Below are positions 7,759-16,283 of a stretch of 64,000 nucleotides of DNA, piece by piece. Position 1 is the stretch's first letter, and the number at the start of each line of letters is the position of its first letter. Below the pieces are notes generated by a model, which saw only the letters and a program-made list of their open reading frames with translations, was not told the origin of the DNA and ran no database searches. Source of the stretch: JACVRW01 sp963751835 (GTDB taxonomy: Bacteria > Actinomycetota > Thermoleophilia > Solirubrobacterales > Thermoleophilaceae); NCBI GenBank assembly GCA_963751835.1, contig CAVVWD010000017.1:1-64000 (forward strand), in the 5' to 3' direction. The position numbers and the translations under genes were made by a program.

Positions 7759-9128
7759 GCGAGACGCGCCTCCTCCTCAAGAACATCGATGAGCCGGACC
7801 TGCACACGATCGCCGTCTACGAGCGGCTCGGCGGCTACGCCTCCGCGCGCAAGGCGCTGCTCGAGATGGAGCCCGCGGCCGTGCTCCACGAGCTCGAGGC
7901 GTCCGGCCTGCGCGGTCGCGGCGGCGCCGGCTTCTCGATGGGGAAGAAGGCCAGCTTCATCCCGAAGAGCACGATGGACAAGTACCTCTGCTGCAACGCG
8001 GACGAGTCCGAGCCCGGCGCCTTCAAGGATCGCCTCTTGATGCAGAAGAACCCTCACCTGCTGGTGGAGGGCTGCATCATCGGCGCGATCGCCGCGGGCG
8101 CGAACAAGGGCTTCATCTTCATCCGCGGCGAGTACGAGCTCCAGGCGGACATCCTCGACGCCGCCGTCGCCGAGGCCTACGGGAAGGGCTACCTCGGCGA
8201 GCGCATCCTCGGCTCCGAGCACTCCTTCGACCTCGTCGTCCACCGCGGGAAGGGCGCGTACATCTGCGGCGAGGAGACCGGCCTGCTCGACGCGCTCGAG
8301 GGCAAGCGCGGCAACCCGCGGCTCAAGCCGCCGTTCCCAGCCAACCAGGGCCTCTACCAGGGGCCGACACTGATCAACAACGTCGAGACGCTCTGCAACA
8401 CGCCGATCATCATCGAGAAGGGCGCCGAGTGGTATCACCGGCTCGGCGAGGGCAACTCGACCGGCACCAAGCTCGTCTCGGTGTCCGGCAACGTGCAGCG
8501 GCCCGGCAACTACGAAATCGAGCTCGGTGTTTCCGTCCGCGAGGTGATCTACGGCCTCGCCGGCGGCCCGCCCGATGGGCGCGAGATCAAGTGCTTCTTT
8601 CCAGGCGGCTCCTCGGCGCCGGTGCTGACCAAGGAGCACCTCGACGTGCCCTTCACCTACGAGGCGATGGCCGAGGCGGGCTCGATGCTCGGCACGGCGT
8701 CGGTGATCGTGGTCGACGAATCCCAGCCGCTCGTCCCGCTGGCCCTGCGGCTCGCGGAGTTCTACCGCCACGAGTCGTGCGGCAAGTGCGTCCCCTGCCG
8801 CGAGGGGACGAACTGGACGGTCAAGATGCTCGAGCGGCTCGACGAGGGCGAGGGCACTCCCATGGACCTCGACATCCTCGAGCAGGTCCAGGGCAACATC
8901 ATCGGCAACTGCCTGTGCGTGCTCGGCGACTCGATGGCGATGCCGGTGGCGTCGATGCTCAAGCACTTCCGGCCCGAGTTCGAGCGCCACATGGAGGCCG
9001 CCCGTGAGCGGCGCGACCTGACTGCGATGCAGGCGATGGGCGCCGAGGAGCTCGGAGCCGAGGAAGACGTCGGTGCGCAGCCGGCCGAGCCGGCTGCTTC
9101 CGCAAAGGCCGGGGCGGGAGCCGCCTGA
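7755..9128 (+). CDS. nuoF: NADH-quinone oxidoreductase subunit F (51 kDa, NADH/FMN)
   Basis: NuoF binds NADH and FMN and carries [4Fe-4S] cluster N3, so electrons enter complex I here. The 457-residue protein shows the glycine-rich NADH/FMN loops GLRGRGGAGFSMGKK and GAYICGEETGLLDALEGKRG, the NADESEPGAFKDR motif, and the cluster ligands Cys342, Cys345 and Cys348 (SCGKCVPCREG) with a downstream Cys in GNCLCVLGD. The last ~25 residues are an Ala-rich tail. It begins with a GTGA overlap on nuoE. Confidence 0.97.
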   Translation: MSETRLLLKNIDEPDLHTIAVYERLGGYASARKALLEMEPAAVLHELEASGLRGRGGAGFSMGKKASFIPKSTMDKYLCCNADESEPGAFKDRLLMQKNPHLLVEGCIIGAIAAGANKGFIFIRGEYELQADILDAAVAEAYGKGYLGERILGSEHSFDLVVHRGKGAYICGEETGLLDALEGKRGNPRLKPPFPANQGLYQGPTLINNVETLCNTPIIIEKGAEWYHRLGEGNSTGTKLVSVSGNVQRPGNYEIELGVSVREVIYGLAGGPPDGREIKCFFPGGSSAPVLTKEHLDVPFTYEAMAEAGSMLGTASVIVVDESQPLVPLALRLAEFYRHESCGKCVPCREGTNWTVKMLERLDEGEGTPMDLDILEQVQGNIIGNCLCVLGDSMAMPVASMLKHFRPEFERHMEAARERRDLTAMQAMGAEELGAEEDVGAQPAEPAASAKAGAGAA

Positions 9129-9130
9129 CA

Positions 9131-11626
9131 ATGGCGAGGCCCGAGAAGAACTGGATCACCTTCGAGATCGACGGTCGCGAGGTGCGCGCCGAGGGGGGCT
9201 CGATGCTCGTCGACGCCGCCAAGCAGGGCGACGTCGAGATCCCCTATTTCTGCTACGAGCCGAAGCTCGGGCAGCCCGTCGGCGCCTGCCGCATGTGCCT
9301 CGTCGAGATCGAGGGCATCCCCAAGCTCCAGACCTCCTGCTCGACTGCCGTGCGCGACGGCATGGTCGTGAACACGACCTCCGACCGCGTCAAGCACGCT
9401 CAGAACGCGGTCGTCGAGTTCCTGCTCGTGAACCACCCGCTCGACTGCCCGGTCTGCGACAAGGGCGGCGAGTGCCCGCTGCAGGACATCTCCTACGGCT
9501 GGGGCGCCGGCCGCTCGCGCTTCATCGAGCCCAAGCGCCATTTCAAGAAGCCGCTCGGGCTCTCGCCGCTGATCGCGATCGACCGTGAGCGCTGCATCCT
9601 CTGCTACCGCTGCGTGCGCTTCTCGCAGGAGATCGCCGAGGACTACCAGCTGGTCTTCCTCGATCGCGGCGACCACACCTTCGTGGGCACGCACGACGGT
9701 CACCCGTACGTGGCCCCCTTCAGCGGCAACATCATCGAGCTCTGCCCTGTGGGCGCGCTGACCTCGCAGGCCTACCGCTTCCGCGCCCGCCCCTGGGACA
9801 TCGAGGACTCGGGCACCGTCTGCACGCTCTGCCCGTCACAGTGCAACGTCAAGCTCACGATCCGCGACGACACCAAGGTGGTGCGCGTGCTCGCGCGTGA
9901 CAACGAGGAGGTCGACGACGGCTGGCTCTGCGACAAGGGCCGCTTCGGCTACCAGGCCTTCTCGTCGAGCGAGCGCATCACCGCGCCGCTGGTGCGCGAC
10001 GGCGGCTTCCTGCGTGAGGTGTCGTGGGAGCGCGCGCTGTCCGACGCGGCCGCGGCCCTCAGGCGGTCGGGCGCCGCGACCGTCGCCCGTCTCGGCGGCA
10101 GCGCGACGAACGAGGAGGGCTTCCTGGCGCAGCACCTGCTGCGCAACGGGCTCGGCTCGCCGCACGTGACCGCCGGCGCCGCACCCTCGGGTGCCCACGC
10201 CCGCATCCTTGCGCGCCCCGACCTGTCCGCTCGCGTGACTGACATCGACCACGCCGACGCCATCCTCGTGCTCGACACCGAGCTCGTCGACGAGGCGCCG
10301 ATCCTCGACCTGCGCGTGCGCAAGGCGGTGCGCCGCAACCACGCCCGCCTGGTCGTCGCCTCGAGCCGCCCGTCGACGCTCGACCCGAACGCCTCGGCCT
10401 CGCTGCGCTTCGCGCCCGGCGCGGCGGAGGCAGCGCTCGCCGCGCTGGCGGCCGCGCTCGGCTCCCCGCGCGCCGGCTCGCTCTCGCTCGACGAGCTCGC
10501 CGCCAGGGCGGGTGCGGCACGCGGGATCAGTGCCGGGCGGCCGCAGTCGGACGGCGTGCCGGCGCCGCCCTCGACCGCGGTGGGTCCCATGCAGCCGCCG
10601 GACGCGATCCGAGCCGCCGCCGAAGTCCTGCGCCAGGCCGGTGACGTGGTGGTGATCTGGGGCGAGCGGGTCTTCTCGGGAGAGCGCGGCGGCGATGCCG
10701 TCGAGGCGCTGCTCGCGGTGGCGGCCGCGCTCGGGATCGCCGACCGGGAGGAGTCCGGCCTGATTGCGATCCCCGAGAGCACCAACGGCCGCGGGCTGCG
10801 CGAGGTCGGCTGCTCGCCCGCGCTCGCTCCCGGACTGGCGGACGCCGCCGAGACGGGCGATCCCGACTCGGCCCGCGGGGCGCTGCTGCTCGTGGAGACG
10901 GAGCTGCCCGAGGCCGTGCTCGCGGAGGCCGCCTCCGTGATCGCCTTCGCAAGCTTCCGCAGCGAGGCTCTGGACGAGGAGGCGGACGTGGTATTCCCGG
11001 CGGAGATCTACGCCGAGAAGGAGGGCACGGTCACCCATCCCGACGGCCGCCTCCAGCGCGTGCGCCAGGCGCTTGGCCACGCGGGCGAGGTGCGCGCCGG
11101 CTGGCAGGTGCTGGCCGAGCTCTGCGAGCGTGCCGGGGCCGGGCTCCCTGTGCGAAGCGGCTCCGAGGTCACCGCGCTGATCGCCGAGCAGGTGCCTATC
11201 TACGCCGGCCTCACCCTGGACGCGATCGGCGGCCTCGGCGTCCGCTGGCAGGAACACGACGGCGCCACGGCGCTCACGGCCGAGGAGATCTCGAGCGAGC
11301 GGCTGGCCGATCCGCCGCCGGCACCCGAGGGCGGCTTGCGCGCGATCCGCGTGCCGACGCTCTGGAGTGGTCCCGAGATCGAGCAGTCCCCGTCGCTGCG
11401 CTTCCTCTCGGTGGACGGCCGCGCCGAGCTGTCGGTGGACGACGCTCGTGAGCTCGGGCTCGAGAGCGGCGACGAGGTCGAGCTGAACGTCGGCGGCGCG
11501 CGGGCCGGCGCCCAGGCGACCGTCCGGTCCGGGGTGCCGAACGGCTGCGTCTTCGTGGCCGGTGCCGACCTGCCCGACGGGCCGGTCGAGCTCAGGCCCG
11601 CGCGAGCCGGAGCGGCGGTGGCCTGA
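9131..11626 (+). CDS. nuoG: NADH-quinone oxidoreductase subunit G (75 kDa, iron-sulfur)
   Basis: NuoG carries the electron wire between NuoF and NuoI. In order: a ferredoxin-type domain (CYEPKLGQPVGACRMCLVEI, N1b), the His/Cys motif HPLDCPVCDKGGECPLQD (N5), CILCYRCVRF with a later Cys (N4), then CTLCPSQC followed about 28 residues later by DGWLC. That last set matches the extra N7 cluster found in only some bacterial NuoG proteins. The C-terminal ~550 residues form a molybdopterin-oxidoreductase-like domain without a cofactor role, ending in a beta-barrel region. The 831-residue length is normal for N7-type NuoG. The stop overlaps the nuoH start. Confidence 0.95.
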   Translation: MARPEKNWITFEIDGREVRAEGGSMLVDAAKQGDVEIPYFCYEPKLGQPVGACRMCLVEIEGIPKLQTSCSTAVRDGMVVNTTSDRVKHAQNAVVEFLLVNHPLDCPVCDKGGECPLQDISYGWGAGRSRFIEPKRHFKKPLGLSPLIAIDRERCILCYRCVRFSQEIAEDYQLVFLDRGDHTFVGTHDGHPYVAPFSGNIIELCPVGALTSQAYRFRARPWDIEDSGTVCTLCPSQCNVKLTIRDDTKVVRVLARDNEEVDDGWLCDKGRFGYQAFSSSERITAPLVRDGGFLREVSWERALSDAAAALRRSGAATVARLGGSATNEEGFLAQHLLRNGLGSPHVTAGAAPSGAHARILARPDLSARVTDIDHADAILVLDTELVDEAPILDLRVRKAVRRNHARLVVASSRPSTLDPNASASLRFAPGAAEAALAALAAALGSPRAGSLSLDELAARAGAARGISAGRPQSDGVPAPPSTAVGPMQPPDAIRAAAEVLRQAGDVVVIWGERVFSGERGGDAVEALLAVAAALGIADREESGLIAIPESTNGRGLREVGCSPALAPGLADAAETGDPDSARGALLLVETELPEAVLAEAASVIAFASFRSEALDEEADVVFPAEIYAEKEGTVTHPDGRLQRVRQALGHAGEVRAGWQVLAELCERAGAGLPVRSGSEVTALIAEQVPIYAGLTLDAIGGLGVRWQEHDGATALTAEEISSERLADPPPAPEGGLRAIRVPTLWSGPEIEQSPSLRFLSVDGRAELSVDDARELGLESGDEVELNVGGARAGAQATVRSGVPNGCVFVAGADLPDGPVELRPARAGAAVA

Positions 11627-12621
11627 TGCCAGCGCCCCCGATGGAGTCGGTGCTGGTGCTGGTCGTCAAGTCGATCATCATCTTCATCGTCTTCCTGCAG
11701 ATCGTGCCGATCCTCCTGCTCGGCGAGCGCAAGATCCTGGGCCGCTTCCAGTCCCGCATCGGCCCCAACCGCGTCGGCTGGAAGGGCGTCCTGCAGCCGG
11801 CCGCGGACGTGCTCAAGCTGCTCTCCAAGGAGGCCTTCACGCCCGCCACCGCGGTGCCTTGGATGATGGCCATCGCGCCGGTGATCTCGGTGACCACAGC
11901 GGTCGCCACGATGGCGATCATCCCCTTCGGGCCGGTGGGCGCCTGGGGCGGCGATTTCGGGCTCTACGGCATGGATGTGTCGATCGGGGTCCTCTACTTC
12001 TTCGCGTTCGGCTCGCTCGCCTTCTACGGCACGATGCTCGGCGGCTGGTCGTCGGGCTCGAAGTACTCGTTCCTCGGCGCCATGCGCGCCGCGGCGCAGC
12101 TGATCTCCTACGAGGTGGCGCTCGGCCTCTCGCTGCTCGGCGTGGTGATGACCGCGGGCTCGATGTCGCTCGTCGACATCGTCGAGGCGCAGGACTCGAT
12201 GTGGTATGTGCTGCCGCAGTTCGTCGGCTTCTGCATCTTCATGGTGGCCGGCTTCGCTGAGACGGCGCGCCCGCCGTTCGACCTGCCGGAGGGCGACGCG
12301 GAGATCGTCGGCGGCTACAACACCGAGTTCGGCGGGATGCGCTTCGGCTCGTTCTTCATGGCCGAGTACATGGAGATCCTCGTGATCTCGGCGATCGCGT
12401 CGGCCTGCTTCCTCGGCGGCTGGCACGGCCCCGGGCCGATCGCCCTGGCACCGCTCTGGATGCTGATCAAGATCATCCTGGGCGCCCTCTTCTTCATCTG
12501 GATCCGCGCCTCGCTCCCGCGCCTGCGCTACGACCAGCTGATGTCGTTCGGCTGGAAGATCCTGCTCCCGCTCGCGACCCTGAATGTCCTCGCGACCGCA
12601 ATCGTCCTGGTGGTGACCTAG
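11626..12621 (+). CDS. nuoH: NADH-quinone oxidoreductase subunit H (membrane, quinone channel)
   Basis: NuoH (ND1) joins the peripheral and membrane arms and contributes the quinone entry channel. The 331-residue protein has about eight helices and the family signatures LLLGERKILGRFQSRIGPNR, LQPAADVLKLLSKEAFTPA, the loop AETARPPFDLPEGDAEIVGG and YNTEFGGMRFGSFFMAEYME with the conserved glutamates. Start ATG 11626 overlaps the nuoG stop (TGATG). It is followed by a 29-nt gap to nuoI holding a Shine-Dalgarno-like GGAGGTGA. Confidence 0.96.
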   Translation: MPAPPMESVLVLVVKSIIIFIVFLQIVPILLLGERKILGRFQSRIGPNRVGWKGVLQPAADVLKLLSKEAFTPATAVPWMMAIAPVISVTTAVATMAIIPFGPVGAWGGDFGLYGMDVSIGVLYFFAFGSLAFYGTMLGGWSSGSKYSFLGAMRAAAQLISYEVALGLSLLGVVMTAGSMSLVDIVEAQDSMWYVLPQFVGFCIFMVAGFAETARPPFDLPEGDAEIVGGYNTEFGGMRFGSFFMAEYMEILVISAIASACFLGGWHGPGPIALAPLWMLIKIILGALFFIWIRASLPRLRYDQLMSFGWKILLPLATLNVLATAIVLVVT

Positions 12622-12650
12622 GTGGCCACCAACCTGGAGGTGACCACTTA

Positions 12651-13184
12651 GTGCCGACCGACTGGAAGAGCGCCGCGAAGCCGATCTCGCGCGGCCCCGA
12701 GCCCGGCGGTGCGGGCGCCGTCTATCGCGTCTTCGGAGAGACGCTGCGCGGCCTCAAGACCACCTTTGGACGCGTGGTGGAGGGCCACTACGTGATCCAG
12801 TACCCCGAGGAGAAGACGCCTGTCTACCCGCGCTTCCGCGGCCGCCACAAGCTCCACCGCTTCGAGGACACGGGGCTCGAGAAGTGCGTCGGCTGCTCGC
12901 TCTGCGCGGCGGCGTGCCCGGCCAAGTGCATCCGCGTGGTGGCCGCCGAGAACACGCCGGAGGAGCAGGTGTCCGCCGGCGAGCGCTACGCGGCGGTCTA
13001 CGAGATCAACATGGCGCGCTGCATCTTCTGCGGCTACTGCGAGGTGGCCTGCCCGTTCGACGCGATCACGATGGGAAACGACTATGAGCTGGCCGACTAC
13101 GGCCGCTCGGACCTGATCTTCACGAAGGAGATGCTGCTGGCCGACCCGCCCGAGCACACGCCGCTGCGGCGCGAGGGCGAATAG
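12651..13184 (+). CDS. nuoI: NADH-quinone oxidoreductase subunit I (two [4Fe-4S])
   Basis: NuoI is the 8Fe ferredoxin-like subunit with clusters N6a and N6b, linking NuoG to NuoB. The two ligand sets are Cys79-x2-Cys82-x2-Cys85-x3-Cys89 (CVGCSLCAAACPAKC) and Cys124-x2-Cys127-x2-Cys130-x3-Cys134 (CIFCGYCEVACPFDA). Length 177 residues, start GTG 12651 after GGAGGTGA at about 12636. The FRGRHKLHRFEDTGLEKC lead-in is typical. Confidence 0.96.
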   Translation: MPTDWKSAAKPISRGPEPGGAGAVYRVFGETLRGLKTTFGRVVEGHYVIQYPEEKTPVYPRFRGRHKLHRFEDTGLEKCVGCSLCAAACPAKCIRVVAAENTPEEQVSAGERYAAVYEINMARCIFCGYCEVACPFDAITMGNDYELADYGRSDLIFTKEMLLADPPEHTPLRREGE

Positions 13185-13193
13185 GGCCGGGCC

Positions 13194-13817
13194 ATGTGGT
13201 TCGAGCAGGTCATGTTCTTCATCGCGGCGCTCGGGGCTCTGGCCGGGGCGCTTGGGGTGGTCCTGCTCCGCAACCCGTTCTACTCGGTGCTCTCACTGGT
13301 GGGGCACCTGATCGCGCTGGCGGTGCTGTTCCTCCTGCTGCACGCCGAGTTCCTGGCGGCCGCGCAGGTCGTGGTCTACGCGGGCGCCGTGATGGTGCTC
13401 TACCTGTTCGTGGTGGCCTACATCGGCGGGGCCGACGAGCCGCTCGGTCCTGAGGGAGGGGCGCTCGCGCGGCTCGGCCCGGTGTTCGCCGCCGCGGTCG
13501 GGATCGAGCTGTGCATCGCCTTCGCCGCGAGCGGGCTCGAAGCGCTCGACTCACAGGGCGCCGAGATCGGCCTGGGATTCGGAACCCCGGGTCAGATCGG
13601 CCAGCTGCTCCTGACCCGCTTCCTGGTGGCTTTCGAGGCCGCCTCGTTCCTGCTGCTGGTGGCCGCGGTGGGCGCGATCGTGCTGGCCCGCAGGCGGCGC
13701 GGGCTCGAGGAGGAGGGGCCGACCGTGGGACCGATCGACCGCGGCCCGCGCGAGAATGCTGTCGAGCAGGCCCCGCGCGGCCCAAGTGACGCCGAGGTAA
13801 TGGACGTGAGGGTCTAG
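13194..13817 (+). CDS. nuoJ: NADH-quinone oxidoreductase subunit J
   Basis: NuoJ (ND6) is a five-helix membrane subunit that helps transmit conformational change to the proton pumps. The 207-residue product has MFFIAALGALAGALGVVLLR, the signature NPFYSVLSLVGHLIALAVLF, EFLAAAQVVVYAGAVMVLYL-FVV, and a last helix LVAFEAASFLLLVAAVGAIV. The C-terminal ~40 residues are hydrophilic. The next subunit gene does not follow directly: 160 nt of non-coding DNA come first. Confidence 0.95.
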   Translation: MWFEQVMFFIAALGALAGALGVVLLRNPFYSVLSLVGHLIALAVLFLLLHAEFLAAAQVVVYAGAVMVLYLFVVAYIGGADEPLGPEGGALARLGPVFAAAVGIELCIAFAASGLEALDSQGAEIGLGFGTPGQIGQLLLTRFLVAFEAASFLLLVAAVGAIVLARRRRGLEEEGPTVGPIDRGPRENAVEQAPRGPSDAEVMDVRV

Positions 13818-13977
13818 TGGTCGCTCCTGTCAGTCCTGACCCGTTTGGCGGCTGCAAGTCTTCGCCTGGCGGCGTCCCCGCTCGCCGAAATAGCGCTGCT
13901 ATTCCGGCTTCGCGGCTCCTTGCCATGCTCGACTTTCGCTCGCCAAAGCGGGCCAGTACTTCCAGGAGAGACCACTA
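13818..13977 (+). other. 160-nt non-coding insertion with hairpin between nuoJ and nuoK
   Basis: All other nuo junctions are overlaps or gaps under 30 nt. This stretch has no plausible gene. It contains the perfect palindrome AATAGC-GCT-GCTATT at 13889-13903, which extends to a 10-bp stem with one mismatch (13885-13907), and AGGAG at 13964-13968 serving nuoK. It could be an inserted repeat, an RNA-processing or attenuation site, or a hidden promoter. It has only weak resemblance to the ~300-bp repeat and is treated as separate. Confidence 0.5.
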
Positions 13978-14277
13978 GTGGACGTCATCTGGTACCTCGT
14001 CCTGTCCGCGTTCATCTTCGTGATCGGCGCCGCCGGCGTGCTGACTCGCCGCAACCCGCTCGTGGTGCTGCTCTGCCTCGAGCTGATGCTGAACGCGGGC
14101 AACCTGGCGCTGGTCGCGTTCTCGCGCATGCACGGCGGCGAGGCCGGCCAGGTCTTCGCCCTGATCGTGATGGTGATCGCCGCCTGCGAGGTCGTGATCG
14201 GCCTGGGGATCATCGTCGCGATGTACCGCAACCGGCTCCCCATCGACGTCGACGAGATGTCGGAGCTCCGAGGGTGA
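13978..14277 (+). CDS. nuoK: NADH-quinone oxidoreductase subunit K
   Basis: NuoK (ND4L) is a small three-helix membrane subunit with conserved buried glutamates in the proton path. The 99-residue protein reads WYLVLSAFIFVIGAAGVLTR, NPLVVLLCLELMLNAGNLAL (with the key Glu) and VFALIVMVIAACEVVIGLGI. Start GTG 13978 has AGGAG 9 nt upstream. Its stop overlaps the nuoL GTG by 4 nt. Confidence 0.96.
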   Translation: MDVIWYLVLSAFIFVIGAAGVLTRRNPLVVLLCLELMLNAGNLALVAFSRMHGGEAGQVFALIVMVIAACEVVIGLGIIVAMYRNRLPIDVDEMSELRG

Positions 14278-16283
14278 GCGCCACCTCCTACGGCTGGCTC
14301 GTGCTCGCCTTCCCGGTCGCCGGGCTTCTCGTGATCTCGCTCGGCTCGAGGTGGCTGCCGGGGCGGACGGCGGGCTGGATCGGGAGCGCCGCGATCCTCG
14401 GCTCGTTCCTGGCATCGATCGGCGCGCTCGTCGAGATGCAGGACCTCCCCGCCGAGGAGCGGCACCTGGTCGACGTCGCCTGGACCTACGCGGCGACCGC
14501 CGGCTTCAGGGCCGACGTCTCGATCCTGATCGACCCGCTGTCGGTGTTCATGTGCCTCGTCGTCAGCGGCGTGTCGTTCCTGATCCACGTCTACTCGGTC
14601 GCCTACATGGGCGGGGACCGCGGCTACGCGCGCTTCTTCGCCTACCTCAACTACTTCGTCTTCTCGATGCTGCTGCTGGTCCTGGCGGCGAACTTCGTGC
14701 TGCTGATCGTGGGCTGGGCGTTCGTCGGCGCGGCCTCCTACCTCCTGATCTCGTTCTGGTACCGGCGCGGCACTGCCACCTACGCCGGCATCAAGGCGTT
14801 CGTGATGAACGTGATCGGCGACGTCGGCCTGGTGATCGCCGCCTTCCTGCTCCTGAACGAGACCGGCCAGCTCGACTACCTAGGGGTGTTCGAGCGCGCG
14901 CCGGAGGTCTTCGAACAGAACGACCCGACGATCGTCTGGGCCTGCCTGCTGATCCTCGTCGGCGCCTTCGCTAAGTCGGCCCAGCTGCCGCTCCACACCT
15001 GGCTTCCGGACGCAATGGAGGGCCCCACCCCCGTCTCCGCCCTGATCCACGCGGCCACGATGGTCACCGCCGGCGTGTACCTGATCGCGCGCACCTTCCC
15101 CCTGTTCGACCTCGCGCCGACCGCCGCTGACATCAGCGCCGTGATCGGCACCGCGACGCTCGTCTTCGCCGCCACGGTGGCGCTCGTGGTGACCGACCTC
15201 AAGCGCGTCATCGCCTACTCGACTATGTCGCAGATCGGCTACATGGTCCTCGGCGTGTCGGTGGCCGCGTACAGCGCGGGCCTCTTCCACCTGATGACGC
15301 ACGCCTTCTTCAAGGCCCTGCTCTTCATGGGAGCCGGCTCGGTGATCGGCGCGATGGCGGGCATCCAGGACATGGACCGTATGAGCGGCTTCCGCAAGGC
15401 GATGCCGTTCACCTTCATCACCTTCACCTGCGGCGCGCTCGCGCTCGCGGCCTTCCCGTTCACATCGGGCTTCTTCTCGAAGGACGAGATCCTCGCCTTC
15501 ACCTTCAACCGCGGCGGCGGCTTCGTGATCCTGGGGATCGCGGGCTACCTGGCGGCCGCCCTCACCGCCTTCTACGCCTTCCGGATGGTCTTCCGCGTGT
15601 TCCTGGGAGACGCCGCGCCGGAGGCCAAGGAACTCGAGGAGGGGCACATCGCCCACGGCGAGCCGATGAACCCGATGACGCTCGAGCCCGAGGACACCGA
15701 CGTCGGCTTCCCGGGGCCAGAGCATCAGATCGCGGAGCGCTCCTGGCCGATGAGATTCGCGATGGCGCCGCTCGCTGTGCTCGCGCTGGTGGCCGGCGTG
15801 GTCGGCATCCCCGGCGTGACCGACACGCTCGAGCACTTCCTCGAGCCGACCTTCGAGGAGTCGGCCTACGCCGCCGACCACCCGAGCACCAGCGCCGAGT
15901 GGGTCGGCCTTGCCGCCGGCGGGATCATCTCGATCGCGTCGATCTACGTCGCCTACGTCTTCTTCATTCGCCGCCGCGGGATCACGCTCGAGCTACGCGA
16001 CCGCTACCGGAGGCTGCACGACTTCCTCGAGCACAAGTGGTACTTCGACGAGCTGTATGACGCGGTCTTCGTTCGTCCTACCGCCACCCTCGGGAGCTTC
16101 GGTAGGCGCGTGGTCGAGACCGACTTCGTGCAGGGCTTCATCGTCGGCGGCGCCACCGGGATCGTGCGAGTCGGGACCTCCTTCGCGCGCGCAATCCAGA
16201 CCGGCTATCTGCGCGCGTACGCGCTGCTGCTGATGCTCGGCGCGGCCGGGCTCCTCCTCTACTTCCTCATCTCCGCCTCGTGA
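14274..16283 (+). CDS. nuoL: NADH-quinone oxidoreductase subunit L (antiporter-like)
   Basis: NuoL (ND5) is the distal antiporter-like proton-pumping subunit with the long lateral helix. From GTG 14274 it has 669 residues. Typical blocks are DPLSVFMCLVVSGVSFLIHV, YSVAYMGGDRGYARFFAYLN, the channel region GAFAKSAQLPLHTWLPDAME followed by GPTPVSALIHAATMVTAGVY, and KRVIAYSTMSQIGYMVLGVS. The C-terminal third holds the lateral helix and a last membrane anchor (LLLMLGAAGLLLYFLI). GTGA overlap with nuoK; coupled to nuoM. Confidence 0.96.
   Translation: MSATSYGWLVLAFPVAGLLVISLGSRWLPGRTAGWIGSAAILGSFLASIGALVEMQDLPAEERHLVDVAWTYAATAGFRADVSILIDPLSVFMCLVVSGVSFLIHVYSVAYMGGDRGYARFFAYLNYFVFSMLLLVLAANFVLLIVGWAFVGAASYLLISFWYRRGTATYAGIKAFVMNVIGDVGLVIAAFLLLNETGQLDYLGVFERAPEVFEQNDPTIVWACLLILVGAFAKSAQLPLHTWLPDAMEGPTPVSALIHAATMVTAGVYLIARTFPLFDLAPTAADISAVIGTATLVFAATVALVVTDLKRVIAYSTMSQIGYMVLGVSVAAYSAGLFHLMTHAFFKALLFMGAGSVIGAMAGIQDMDRMSGFRKAMPFTFITFTCGALALAAFPFTSGFFSKDEILAFTFNRGGGFVILGIAGYLAAALTAFYAFRMVFRVFLGDAAPEAKELEEGHIAHGEPMNPMTLEPEDTDVGFPGPEHQIAERSWPMRFAMAPLAVLALVAGVVGIPGVTDTLEHFLEPTFEESAYAADHPSTSAEWVGLAAGGIISIASIYVAYVFFIRRRGITLELRDRYRRLHDFLEHKWYFDELYDAVFVRPTATLGSFGRRVVETDFVQGFIVGGATGIVRVGTSFARAIQTGYLRAYALLLMLGAAGLLLYFLISAS

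Noticed and set aside
7710..12426. Long open frames on the minus strand opposite nuoE-nuoH (up to ~470 codons)
   Set aside because: They mirror the third-position GC of the true nuo genes, have His/Arg/Gly-rich, domain-free products and no start signals. The same applies to antisense frames across 14-19 kb and elsewhere.
13845..14273. Extension of nuoL upstream to about 13845
   Set aside because: The extension runs through nuoK in another frame and lacks NuoL similarity; GTG 14274 gives the normal length and a 4-nt overlap.
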